Below are positions 51,601-62,640 of a stretch of 64,000 bases of DNA, piece after piece; within the stretch, counting starts at the first letter, position 1; each line of letters begins with the position of its first letter. This DNA is from Hymenolepis diminuta (Eukaryota > Platyhelminthes > Cestoda > Cyclophyllidea > Hymenolepididae). Both the position numbers and the translations under genes were made by a program. The stretch spans positions 656,545 to 720,544 of the forward strand of contig CAADRB010000058.1 in NCBI GenBank assembly GCA_900708905.1, written 5' to 3'. The notes beneath the pieces are model-generated. The model was given only the letters and a program-made list of their open reading frames with translations. It made no database searches and had not been told where the DNA came from.

Positions 51601-53378
51601 GGCTCTTCTCAAAACCATCGAAGGAAGTGCACTTGACTTGGATAGGGAGCCGCTCCTACGAGAAATTCACATTCTTCCTCTCTAGATGACTACAAGTAAC
51701 CAAGGTGATTGGCCAACGACACTACTGGATGTGCACCGATGGAGAGTGATCTCGTTACACCTGACTATGCAGACGGAGACGTCAATCATTGCCCCACCGG
51801 CCCAGGGAATGTTATAACATACATTTTATTACCTTGGTTGTTACATATTTTTAGTCCTGGACTGACAGGATTATGCTGTTGGGTATTGAGGTGTCTGTTA
51901 CCACATTTGTTTGGCGCTTCATACTGATAACTAGGAATTCGACTAATAACGGCTAGCTGGGACCTTTTAACATTTTATTAATTGTACTGACCAAGATTCG
52001 TCCCATATTAGCCTATTCATGAATCCCAAGTATCCAGAACAGAAAACAATATTTTGACTGAGTCCGGAATCCTACTTGATGTGGTTTTAATCAGCAATCA
52101 ATAATAATAGGGGAATGATTTCGGCACTCATATTTTCATAAATTTACAAAACTGATGTGCTAATAAAAGGAAAATGGTTATTATTAATATGGCTGGTGAT
52201 AGCTTTATTGCAATTGGTAACGTTGACGATCTTACTTGAATGGTAACTAAAATCTGTATATAGAGGGTAATGGAGAAGTAACTCACTATTTATAACATTA
52301 AATAATTGATTTACCAATCATGAGAAGGCCACATATAATATGCCATTTTACTCCAATCATACATAGGTGTTTGCTTAACCTATCCAGGTCCATTAGGAAA
52401 AGTGTTCACAGCACTTGAGATGGGTAGGAGGAAAAATTAACATTATATCTACTCTCTTAATGGCATTTACATCAAACTTTGAAATCGAACAACTGCCTTT
52501 TTGAGCTTCATAATGTGGTAATAACTTGACACGCGTCTGAACTTTCATGGATTTTATTACCTTTATATCCATAGTTACTTTATAAGCACTGTACAATCAC
52601 ACACCTTATTAAAGTATTCATGACATTTGCCATCCTCAGCTGATATCGCCGATATTTGCTATTTCTACCTATCTTCGAATGCTTAATCTAAGAAATTTTT
52701 TTTCAGTGTCACTATGAAGTGGAAGTTAGTATAGCCTCATCTCTAGATGCTAGTCTGCTGTCCTCCAGTAAAGCCGCTTTCGAATGTCCACCGATCACAT
52801 TTACCATTCCAGTTATGGTTGTTCCGCCAAGCACTGTCTCTGAATCGTCTCTTCCTCACTGGACATCCTTGTGTCTGGTCGCACTGACTGAAGAAGAGTG
52901 GATCGTGTCGTCAAATTTCTCCAAGAAGGATAGGTCTGAATCGCCTTCCAGTTCATGTCAAACAGTGGTGATTTCTGGTGGAAAACGAGGACCAGGGAGT
53001 GTTTCTCCACGTTGCGTTCAAGGTTAGATTTAGTGGCATCTTAGGACTCTCTCTACTGAAATGTACATAGTAGCAGTTTTATTGCCTTGTTGGCTCAGAT
53101 TTGATTGGAATTTATTTACTTGCATTATCATGTTCTAGAGACGTAATCGTTGCATTATTTTCATAGTAATCTTTTAGATATTGCCAGTGTTTTCCAGAAT
53201 GGAAGCGATTTGCTTACCTCTTCCAAAAACTTATTAAGTGGCCCATTTCATTGAATTTGTTGCAGTATTTTCCTGTTCTTTTCCAAACTATTAATTTGAT
53301 GTTCCTTTTCGCGTTTTAGAAAATCCCGAATTTCGCAAAATCCCCGTGCTTCGCCATCTTGGAGCCACACACTTTTGA
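48614..53378 (+). CDS. Arrestin-fold (arrestin-domain) protein, seven exons, complete
   Basis: Seven plus-strand exons join in one frame of 388 residues: 48614-48675, 48706-48760, 48902-48980, 49015-49409, 49500-49700, 52707-53022 and 53320-53378. The start MNGIEVMLSKKFYKPGDVIYG matches the first strands of the arrestin N-domain (family pattern: a Y-x-P/A-G-E/D-x-x-x-G turn). YPVGYYAFPFELNLS (residues about 50-64) matches the conserved FPF segment, and YEYDVTAYAL the following strand. HYEVEVSIAS and the FECPPITFTIPVMVVPP segment fit C-domain strands. Alpha-arrestins and VPS26-like proteins act as adaptors in receptor and cargo trafficking. I cannot assign the subfamily, and saw no PPxY motif, which many alpha-arrestins use to recruit ubiquitin ligases. 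Introns are 30, 141, 34, 90, 3006 and 297 nt; two are among the smallest known for metazoans. The stop is at 53376-53378, with AATAAA at 53469. Confidence 0.85.
49701..52706. other. Intron 5 of the arrestin-fold gene (3 kb) with a diverged direct repeat
   Basis: The only large intron of this gene. It carries the repeat pair R3 (51070-51320 and 52010-52330), with a GC-richer non-coding segment between them (about 51580-51930). The hydrophobic frames at 50752-51050 have no motif. The remainder is AT-rich and featureless. Confidence 0.5.
51070..52330. repeat. Diverged direct repeat pair R3 with intervening segment
   Basis: About 51070-51320 and 52010-52330 share TGAATCCCAAGTA followed by a CAGAACAGA/CGAAAACAGA block, a GTAACGTTGAC/ATAACGTTGAC block, and ATCTGYATATA followed by GAGTAATTGAAAAGTAAC/GGGTAATGGAGAAGTAAC. 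The order is kept and the offset is about 950 nt. The two could be old LTRs around a short core, or a local duplication. Confidence 0.45.
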
Positions 53379-53468
53379 CGTGCCGAATTTGTCCATTGTT
53401 AATGACTTTATATTTTATTGTATAACATTACGTCCTACTTTTTGTTGAAAATTGTTTATTCATTTAAT

Positions 53469-53474
53469 AATAAA
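53469..53474 (+). terminator. Polyadenylation signal AATAAA of the arrestin-fold gene
   Basis: Canonical AATAAA 91 nt after the stop codon, in an AT-rich 3' UTR. Confidence 0.65.
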
Positions 53475-53563
53475 CTGCTTTTTTTAAATTATTATACTTT
53501 AAATTAAGGTTTCAATTACTGTAACTAGAACGTGGGGTCTGAAATATAATTTTTCATGCTCAC

Positions 53564-53747
53564 ATTTTAATAGATTTGATAATAGAATGTAATGAATCTG
53601 GATTTAAGTAGAAGATTGGTAGGGATAACAGTTTTGGTCTTTGGTAATTGAAATTCTCGTTATCCGACACCAGTGGCCCAGCGGTTTGTAATGATGATCT
53701 TTGGTGCGCATCTGGAGAGTGGAATGGCCGGTTGCTGATGTACAAAT
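53564..53747 (-). other. Candidate second exon of the MGGALS gene
   Basis: On the minus strand a good acceptor (GGATTCTTTGTTAACCAG) opens a 61-codon segment. It is hydrophilic at first (ISNRPFHSPDAHQRSSL) and more hydrophobic later, and ends at a GTGAGC donor. Its 5' phase (1) matches the donor phase of the exon at 58105-58240, so the two join in frame. If right, the 129-residue plus-strand gene lies inside the intron between them. No family recognised. Confidence 0.4.
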
Positions 53748-54640
53748 CTGGTTAACAAAGAATCCAAAATCAAGGTTGCTTCTGATACTGTCTGCTCCAG
53801 AATACTGCTGGAAAGCACTTTCTTAAAATGGCTCAAAAGTGAATCTTGTTGTTCAAATACAGAAAAGGGTTATATTCTCTTTTGCGTTGCGTTGTCAGGT
53901 ATGTAATATCCGATAGAACTGTTGCTCTTGTTTCCGTTTTTTTCCCGCATCAGTGTAAGGATTCATGTTAAATATATAGAACCACTCTATGATTAGAAAC
54001 TTTACTGATTTTGAATATTGGTACATGTTCACCCATACGTACTGCTCAATACTGTTCTGTAACTTAACATCCTATTGTGGTAAGTTAAACTAATTAGCCA
54101 GACTTCACTTCCCGCAAATGAAACTGTAAGTAGTACCTTCAAACTCAAGGAGACAGTGTGAAAGCAAACATTGAGGGTGATCAATGAATTAAATACTGCG
54201 CATTCAGTACTGACCCTATATAAACCGTGGAGGGCCGATCTATTGGCAACTGAATCAGCCAGTTATCCCAAGATAGTATTTATTATTGGATCGATTATTA
54301 AGAAATTTTCGATTTCCGGAAACATCTCCTATGTTGACATTTTAAGCAGCAGTTTATATAAGCAATGGCAATTCAACTGAGATACTTTATTTTCAAACTT
54401 AGTTTGAATCGAATAAAAGAATATTTGCACCAAACAATATTTGTCTTTTTAGTTATATCAATAAAGAACTTGACATTTATTGTAGTGCATTTAAAAAATA
54501 ATTTTAACTAAATATTTTATTAAAGGTAATTTAAAACAATTAAAAAGTATGGACTATCTTATTAAAAGCTGTTTAAATTTTTTCCAAAAGTCAAATGATT
54601 TGTGTGGAGCGCAGATCATTTCTTCGACTTATTTTGGACT

Positions 54641-55139
54641 ATGCTACGCACGCAAGTAAACGACGAAAATAACGCCTACTCTTCTAACGTTAAGCAAATA
54701 ATCAAGGACGCACCATCCATTAAGAAGAAAGGCCTTAATATAGTCAGCGCAAATGCAGTGAAGCATCAGAGCTGCTTTGATAATAGCTCAAAAACCAAGG
54801 CAAGAAATAGCCTACTTGACTGCCCTAAGGAGTCTTATTTTCCTCCTTCTAATAATGGTTGGTTACAAATTTTATACTCATTAAGGTTACTTTTTAGACT
54901 ATTCTGATGTTTTCTGCTTGGATGGAATCATGGAAGATGTATTTAACGATGTCCATAAAATCGCAGGATCTTGGAGGCCTAATCAAATGGCAACAAATAG
55001 TTATGGTAAGTCGTGCACTTCAAAAGCTACAAATCCTTAATGGTGTATTGCTCTAAGCAAATTTATTGTTTCAGATGTTCAATCATCGGATCAGTTCAGC
55101 ATGCCTATTTTTGAATCTCAAATTTTCAAGTTGATTTAA
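54641..55139 (+). CDS. Unrecognised 129-residue protein, three exons
   Basis: Three plus exons (54641-54857, 54898-55005 and 55075-55139) join in frame with introns of 40 and 69 nt. Both introns have GT-AG ends, and the second donor is GTAAGT. The product starts MLRTQVNDENNAYSSNVKQ, is Lys/Ser/Asn-rich and probably disordered in its first half, then reads PPSNNDYSDVFCLDGIMEDV and HKIAGSWRPNQMATNSY before ending in KLI-stop. I saw no signal peptide, membrane span or known motif. The frame is also open upstream of the ATG to a possible acceptor (GCGCAG at about 54612), so a 5' exon may exist. Phases 1/1 across both introns and the sharp fall in open reading outside the exons argue for a real gene. 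Function unknown; possibly lineage-restricted. Confidence 0.6.
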
Positions 55140-58104
55140 AATTCCTCTGAACGTTGGCCCTTATTTACACGTTAGCTGTTTCGGCATTTTTGTTTCAAAA
55201 TAGCTTTACTTATTTTTTAAATCTTTTCTGTAAATCTTTTTTTTCAATTAATAAGGTGTTATTACGGTTTTTGGTTTGTGACATGTGGTTTTCTGATTTG
55301 ATACTTTACAGGGAATATCTATGGTTATAAAAGGTTATTCTCTAGATTACAATTTCAGGTGTCTGCTTGAATTGCAATGGTAGTCTTTTTGCTTGGCGAT
55401 TTTTAGGTTGCTTCTAGAACATTTTCGACTGACTCGATATTCGATTATCATTGATTGTAATTGAATGCAATTACTTCTTCGTTAAACGTGACTTGTACTC
55501 TATTCCGATGTCACCTCGATTGTGGATTCTTTATTGATGTTCTATATATTAGTACTAGTTTTCATGGTTATTAGATTTGTATCGGGATTGATCCAGAATG
55601 CTTTTTTTCTTGGAGAAATAGCAACTAGATTTTGTACCTTTTTTGTCCTCAAATTGACCCGTTTTATAGCATTTGTGCACTCAAGCACACCCAGATTCAA
55701 ATTGATTGCCATGGTAACATCGAGATTTTTATTCCGAAAATCGTATGACTCTTTTTAATCGGTTGCCTTGACAACCTTTAAAAGCGTACACGCCTTTATG
55801 GTGAATTCTCACCAGAGTCCATTTTCCTTGTTGCGTTAACTCTTACTATTTGCACGTTAATCTCTCGGTAGAGTTTGATGCTCTGAAGAGGTAAGGGTCA
55901 TTAGCTTTGGGTATTATTTGATTTCCAATTTGAGTGGAGCAAGTTAAGCGTCCTTAAAACAATTGGTAGTTCAGTTTATAGTTATTGCCTTAACAGATCG
56001 TAAACAAATTATCAACCCTTAGTGGTTAAGTAGATAATCATTCACTTTCGTAATTGGTACCTCTAACTTTGCTTTGAATGTGGTAAATTTGGATAGAGCC
56101 TCTTTTGGTTAATTGTCGCAATTTACTTTGTTTGTAACTCATTACTGGAGATTGTTTATGTTTTAGTAATAATTTCACAAACAAAACGATTGAGGTTCTC
56201 AGCATGTGCGTTTGCTCATGGTTACGTTCATCATATGGGAATTAGTGAGAGGTCAATCGCTCCTTTTCCTCCCGTTTATACACTCTCACTATATTTCCTA
56301 CTGCAAATCAGATTCTTACTCTTCTGAATTATGATAGGTAGAATGCAATTTAGGTCAAGTGGTGTCTAAAATTCACAATAATTATTCCACATTAGTTCGT
56401 CAGGTCTCAAATGAATTATAATTATTTATAACTGTAGCTTCACCATTTATCTCATACTGTTAAGGGCATATTAAATCATTCTACGACTATAGATATGCAC
56501 GTTTTCGTACAGCTTCAGGTTTTTGTGAATATGAGCATTACTTTCCACTTAGCAATGAAAATTACGTGAGACATTTTATACAAATAATGGTAGTTTCTAT
56601 GTGAGCTGAATACCGAAATTTCCTTGAATTCAAAATGAACTGTATTTTTTTGCCCGAGTGCAATTCTAATTTTCTTAGAAATATTAATCATTCAGTTAGA
56701 TTTACGTTTGTTTAAACCTAAATGCGGGGCTTAAGTATTGGCTTGATAATTCCGATTCACAAGAATCTGAAAAGATCGATTTGTTGCCGTTGGCCTTAGT
56801 TGGGTCCAAATATCAATTAGTATCAGCTGATTCACTTGCGACCTCGTGTAACTGTTAAAACAACTGAACTCCTGGAATTGCGCACTTAAGGTCAATTAAA
56901 CAGTTGGACGAAATGATTTAATTATATCGGTCCCAAGTGCCGCTATAAATATTATAGCTCGAATAACGAGTAACGTGATGTAGAAATGCACGCCTACAAT
57001 CGGTTGGCCCTTTAGAAAGTAAGTTGTGATAAAGGCAATGTATGGGGAAAAATAAGTTGATTTGACGTCTGAATCTAGAATATAATTGTTCGACTTGAAT
57101 AACTTAACCTCTCAAGCTAATTTAAAAGGTAGTTTAGTAAGATAGAACATAGGACGGTGGTCACTGGAAAGAGCAAGAAATATACTCAGTCGAAATTCTA
57201 ATATTACTTTTCATTATCACTATCTCCGGTTTTTACCTGATTCCTTGATTATTTTTCTTCTGTTTCACTAAACGATTTCAATCCGAAATGTATCACTACA
57301 AAGAAAATGAACTTTATTTTTATTATTAATTATTTTCCTTCCGACTAAAGTTGCTCTGTATCAGTGTATTTTCTTTCTAATCACTGTAAAGTTAAATATC
57401 ACCAGGGCATAAATGTGTCCAGTCTCCGTATAGCCATCTGCTTTAAATGAACAGTAACCCTTGTGTGAACTCAAATTATCCCTAATAAGGCCCGAATATA
57501 ATCAGTTTCTGAAGAAAATTAAATGATTTTTAATTATTATGGTTGTCTGTAGCTTAGTCTGTTGATCTACCAAAAGTTTCTAAGGAATCCTGCGACATGT
57601 TGTAAATTGCGATGATAGCTTTGCAACATATCACCAGTCTTCCACAAAAACAATGGTTGTCTGAAGAAAATCTGCAGGCAATCCAACAAAATAACCAAAT
57701 ATCTATACATTTATAAACCGATTGCAATTGTCCTATTTATATTTCGATAGTCTTGTAGTGTGCTTACTATCATTAACTAGGACTATTCGCATTGCATTTA
57801 TAACTTCATATAACTTTATCTAATCAAAATTAATATTTGTCTTAAAGATTTTTTACTGGTAAACCTTTGGATAATTTGATTTACCGTCAGTTGATTCCAA
57901 AAACGATTAATTAATTATAAATCATGGAGTTAAGTAATTAGTAATCATTAACGTTGTTACTGAGTAAAATATTATCATTGGTAAAGAAATTAAGTTTTTA
58001 TCTATTCAATTTGTCTGAAATTTAACTGTTAGATAAGTGTTGTAAAGTACTACTCATGTGTAGTTTTAAGCAATACACATGAAAAGAAAGTTATCAGAAC
58101 TTAC
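55140..58104. other. Non-coding stretch with two RFX-like sites
   Basis: AT-rich, with no supported gene. A hydrophobic plus frame at 55522-55758 starts at GTG and has no motif. Two X-box-like palindromes lie at 55705-55718 and 55761-55776 (listed separately). Confidence 0.45.
55705..55776. promoter_or_regulatory. Pair of RFX X-box-like palindromes
   Basis: ATTGCCATGGTAAC (55705-55718) matches the RFX X-box pattern GTNRCC(N0-3)RGYAAC except for the first base. GGTTGCCTTGACAACC (55761-55776) is a near-palindrome that differs from the pattern at one base. RFX factors bind such sites upstream of ciliary and other genes. The sites are 57 bp apart, and which gene they would serve is unclear. Confidence 0.35.
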
Positions 58105-58240
58105 CAATAGAGCGTCTATATGATGGTCTCGGCTGCGACCAAATGTAACCATCATCTTTGCCATTAGGCAGAGTGAAGTTTCTTATGTTGTCCTCGCCCT
58201 TAGAACTAGTAGCGGGAGAGGGAGAAAGAGCACCGCCCAT
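58105..58240 (-). CDS. First exon of an unidentified, probably N-myristoylated protein
   Basis: The minus exon starts MGGALSPSPATSSKGED; Gly2 and Ser6 fit the N-myristoyltransferase pattern. It continues with NFTLPNGKDDGYIWSQPRP and ends SYRRSIG at a perfect GTAAGT donor (phase 1). The frame is 45 codons plus one base. It is GC-richer than its surroundings and sits directly downstream of a GC-rich, CCAAT-bearing promoter-like segment. The exon at 53564-53747 continues it in phase. I cannot name the family; a membrane-tethered signalling or trafficking protein is only an inference from the myristoylation signal. Confidence 0.55.
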
Positions 58241-58560
58241 GCTTTCGTCCCAAACTCATCTGTTGATTGGTTGCGTCATAGCAACCGGACTGCCACAACA
58301 ATTGGCCAAAAAGGAAGAGAGCGATTAGAGTGGTAATATTTGTGTGTTGGGCAGCCAGCACGGTTGAGTGATGGCTTAATATCGTGTATGTAGTTGGGCG
58401 TTGTTGTTTAATGTAGCCTTTGGTGAAACCCTTTTCTATTCCTTCTCCTGTTGCTTTCTCCTGCTCTCTTGAGGCGGCCAAACGAAGTTGGAGGATAGGG
58501 AGGGGGGAGGGAAAGGAAAAGGGTGGAAACTCAGGGGGAGACACCCACAATCCAGGAATT
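58241..58560 (-). promoter_or_regulatory. Promoter/5' UTR of the MGGALS gene with CCAAT boxes, palindrome and C-rich tract
   Basis: Read on the minus strand, CCAAT occurs at about 58266-58270 and 58301-58305, 26 and 61 bp upstream of the ATG. The palindrome GGTTGCGTCATAGCAACC (58269-58286) overlaps the first box and contains a TGCGTCA (TGACGCA, ATF/CRE-like) core between X-box-like arms. Farther up, G-runs at 58498-58523 (plus strand) could form a G-quadruplex. The frames in this block are not coding-like. Confidence 0.4.
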
Positions 58561-60774
58561 ATCTAACGTCTTTTTATTTTCACCAGAATTTCGCATTATT
58601 CTTGCGTTACTTGAAGGGAATTGACGAAACAATACAAAAATTGTATTATTAGGCGTCCATAAAGTAATTTTAAGAGAACCATCTGTTTGAGAAATAAATG
58701 AGGTTATACTTCAGTAATACGTAGGTCTGTTGTTTAGGTAAATTTTTGTAGGCATTGTAATATTGTATAACTCGATGAAAAGGAGAAATCGGGAATTTTA
58801 AGGGACTTAAATGTTGCTATTCTTTAAACGTCTATTTAATTCAGTAACGCAACACGACTTCAATTTCCTAACTGCAACAATTTGACTTATCTGTTATTTA
58901 TTTGTATTAGATATACAACAATAGTTTAAAATGCATGAGTGTAATATGCACATTGTTTTTTACTTTTACTTGACCTAATTATCACATCACGCCACACTAG
59001 GATTGCTAAATAGAGGCACAAATAACTTTCTATTTCGTTTTCTTTCTACTTGATTTGCCACTAAACAATACACCAATGGTCAAATACAACCCTCGCTCTT
59101 CTGATTTTGGGAAAAGGTTGTTGTATATTGTTAGCCTTTAGGATCCTCAGATTTAAAAGGGATATTTCAAGGCCTAAATTAGTAAGATTATAGAAGCAGC
59201 TTTTCCTTAAGAAAAAAGTAAGACACAAAGGATCAGAACTAACTCGGAATGTTACTACATCTATTTCAGTTACTCTATGACGTAATGGGTTGAAAATGAG
59301 ATATCACCGATCGGTGGAAAAATAGATAAAACAATGAATACATTGAAACACGTGAATGATGGACGAAGATCGATCAATAAATGTCACTACTACTAAACGT
59401 GAGACTTTTTATAAAGTCGCCGGCAGTTGAATAAAAATGTGCCGAGTTCAGGAACAGGTAATGTACGACTTCACCGTGTACGTCTGTCATGTCAGGGGTC
59501 ATGAGTGCGGAATGACCAGTCGAAATGGGGAAAACACAGTTATTGCAAAACACTAGACAAAGACTATGTAGATGAATCCGAACCTTCTCCACATCGTTGA
59601 TGTTTGGGGATCACAACACCGCCGGACTGATAGCATCTTTTGGTCCAAAGAACTGTTCAGCTATGCATCAGCATATTAAAAGGATGATGGACAATTTAGG
59701 AACAATTTATGAGCATTGATAATCATGAGACAAAACAACAACCCATTAGTTCTGAACTTTCTTCTCGGCTCTCTGCCATTTTATAACAGTTTGACCACCC
59801 ATATCTTTTGTTAAGCTTGTAGCATTCAGAAATTGGGCAATTAAAATAGTAAGTTTTCGTATTGTTTGTAAAATAGTAATGTCATCCATATTTCATCGCT
59901 TTACTTTTGCAAACATTTGGTAGCACCGAATTTTACTGTCTTTGGGTGAATTCCCATGAATTTCATTGCTCGATAAATCTGGAATTCCGAATTTTAGATG
60001 CTTCAACAAGGACTTTGTCCCCAACACAATTTATTGATTTGGATTATAAGCTTATTTTTTTATATTTGAGGACTCACGAGAACCCTCGTGTTAGAAGGGA
60101 ACCAAAGAGACTTCTCGGATTAATCTATGGGTAAGGTCTTCATCCTCGGAGCTTGGAGTTCCTTATGGAATCCTTCGAGCAAACTCTTTCCGCTTCATGT
60201 TTCTGTGAGAGCGTGATTATAAAAACAATTTTTCACTATTTTCGGAAGCGCCTTACGTCTGTTGTTATCAAATAACTCTTTTCCATAAAAATAGGATTGA
60301 CCCCACGAACATTTTAGCTAACTTTACTTTTATCAAGAATGATAATTTAGTGCTCTGTTAAATGTATCAGAACTTCACATTTATTTTGGTATTTTACTCT
60401 GAACTGTGTGTTTTATCACCTGATATGACCTTGTTTGAATCTGGAATGAACTAAGATATTGAAAATACCAGAATCCGCCACCGTTTTTGTTATAACTCAT
60501 TGCCTCAGAATATAGCCAGGAACTCGAAAAAAAGATAAAGGGACAAAAATAGACGTTCTTATCGCAAAATCCCACATCATGTTTACATAATTATGCGATT
60601 AATCCATTTAAACAAAAGTGTAATTCATATAGTAAGTAGCAGCAACATGTACTAAACGTGCGAAATTGCCAATTTTATTTTTTTAACCAAAATCTCCTGA
60701 CGAAAGTTCATTATAACTGTTGGACATTGGATCCACTTGGAAGACACCGAAGATGATATCCAAAGGATTCGTTT

Positions 60775-61661
60775 TCATGTTCGATGATGCTGCTACTTAT
60801 TGGAGACAGAGATAATTTTGTCCCCACCCAAGTTTGGCCATTGACATTCAATTAATATAGCAGCTTGCCATTTGACCTATGATCGCGCACACAAACTACT
60901 GCGTCGGTTGCGAGAGTTCGTGGCCCATGAAGGTAAACTATGGAGAGTTGAGTCTCTTGAGAGAAGAGCATTGTAGGTCGTCCTGAGTCATCGCCCCTAG
61001 AAGTTTNNNNNNNNNNNNNNNNNNNNNNNNNNNNNNNGCTGTCGTTTGAGGCAGGACGTGGCGTTGTTCGATAAATGAAAAGGAGCACGTCAGGAAATTC
61101 TCCCATCGGTCTCTCCTCTCGCGACTTCTGAAGCGCCCATTTGAGAGTGTCAACGAATCACTCTGCTTGACCATTCGATTGAGGATGATGTGGTGGGGAG
61201 TAGATGTGGGCGGTGCTATTAAAAACGAGGACAGACAAGAATTGTGTGTCGTCATCGGTTAAAATGGTATCTAGTAGTCCATGGGTTGAAAACATACGGT
61301 GAAGGTTGTAGTCGTGGTGGATTGTAGAGGAATGACTACTTGCCAATTTGAGTCCGAATCTACCAGAACAAGATAGAAGAGACAACAGAACCAACCAATT
61401 ATGATGTATACGGGACCACAGAGCCACAGTTGCAGACCCGGAATAGGTTCCTATCGCGGTTAAAGTTTAACCGCTTGTTGACATTTGGAATATTTCTAGA
61501 CAGCTGCTTCGACATCTTTGTCCAAGCCAGGGCAATGTGTTTGTTCTTGCAACAGACTTCATGCTACTAAGACCTGGATGGCTGCTGAGGTGCTGTAGTA
61601 ATATAACCTCGTTTGAGTGCCGAAGAAATAAAGATTTGCACGATTTGCAAACATCGAGCAT
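60775..61661 (-). pseudogene. Integrase remnant (zinc-binding, core and C-terminal parts)
   Basis: HPGLSSMKSVART with CKSCKS near 61467-61661 is the HHCC zinc-binding part. The core is split between frames: YLVLVDSDSNWQVV in one, then THGLLDTILTDDDTQFLS and SPPHHPQSNGQAE in another (61158-61427). The second catalytic Asp and the Glu are visible, while the first Asp position appears changed. PDVLLFIYRTTPRPAS (about 61040-61106) and VRDHRSNGKLLY, then VNGQTWV (about 60800-60880), are the C-terminal part. Frameshifts and the gap at 61007-61037 make it inactive. Confidence 0.85.
61007..61037. other. Assembly gap (31 N) in the integrase remnant
   Basis: 31 N between two integrase C-terminal pieces whose family order is preserved, so little sequence is probably missing. 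Confidence 0.95.
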
Positions 61662-61723
61662 GAATTTACTACAGATAGATTATCGCACCGTCCATTTGGT
61701 TGCAGAAGATTGCTCTTTTGAGT

Positions 61724-62640
61724 TCATTTTAGCCATCCCATGTGCACATAGTTAATAGCCTTCTTCAGCACTGAATTCTTAGCTGTCGAATTTTGTATAT
61801 CCCTTGTAGTTATTGAAAGTCTGTGTACAACATCAGATAATAGGCGTCTGAGATAGTTTTCCATAGTTAGACTTGCAATGTCTGTTTCTTCTTCAGGATA
61901 TACGTCAATGTCGATGAGACGAGAAAGAGGGTTAACCTGACTAAATTCCATTTTTTCCAATACTGTGTATCAAAATCATTGCCAACCCTGCAGTGTTAGC
62001 TGGAATACCCTTTTTGGATCCGGAAATAGAGAGAAGAGGCCTATGGTTCATTTATGGATTGAAGTGCCGACCATAAAGGAGTTTATGAAACTTTTTAATA
62101 TTGGAAATGATGGCCAAAGGTTCCTTTCAATCTGCCTATAGTTCTTCTCAGTTGTACTAGCAGTTCAGGAAAAATGAGCAGCAACTTTTACTGAACCACC
62201 GAGGAAGACGTAAGAGACAACCACACCGACGCCGTAGTTGAATGTGTCTGTAGCCACTATGGTTAGTAGATTCAGGTTGTAATGAGAAAGTGGGGCGTCA
62301 AAAGTGAGCATGTTCTTTAATTATGTGAAAACATTCCCACGTTTGGGGTACAGTTCCCTTTAGTTTTTTCTCAACAATTCATCTAAAAGAGCCCTAAGAT
62401 TATGCAGAGCTGGTAAATACGAACTGTAGTAGATGATGAGTCCAAGCAAGGACCGTAGCATGATGATATCCATAAACAGTGGATTTATATCACTGCTTGA
62501 ACCTTTTCTAGATCCGGGCGATGATCTTTTTTCATGAAAGATGCATCCTAGATATTTAGTGGATGGTACAAAATGTACACTATTCAGATCGAAGACGAAG
62601 GCCATACTCTTGTGCTTTCTAATTAAACTAACACATCTTG
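61724..62640 (-). pseudogene. Reverse transcriptase C-terminal part and RNase H remnant
   Basis: 62360-62605 reads FVPSTKYLGCIFHEK, then MLRSLLGLIIYYSSYLP and LRALLDELLRK, the segment just after the reverse transcriptase palm in gypsy-type pol (family pattern YLG, then LRSFLGLxNYY). The YxDD catalytic motif would lie upstream and is gone. 62000-62350 corresponds to RNase H by position but is too broken to trace. 61724-61960 reads NPLSRLIDIDVYP, matching the family's NADALSRL end of RNase H, and continues towards the integrase. Not functional. Confidence 0.8.

Noticed and set aside
52813..53010. Minus-strand 65-codon frame.
   Set aside because: Shadow of exon 6 of the arrestin-fold gene.
55522..55758. 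Hydrophobic plus-strand frame that could be a membrane protein.
   Set aside because: It starts at GTG and has T-rich composition that gives Phe and Leu by chance. No splice context or family motif supports it.
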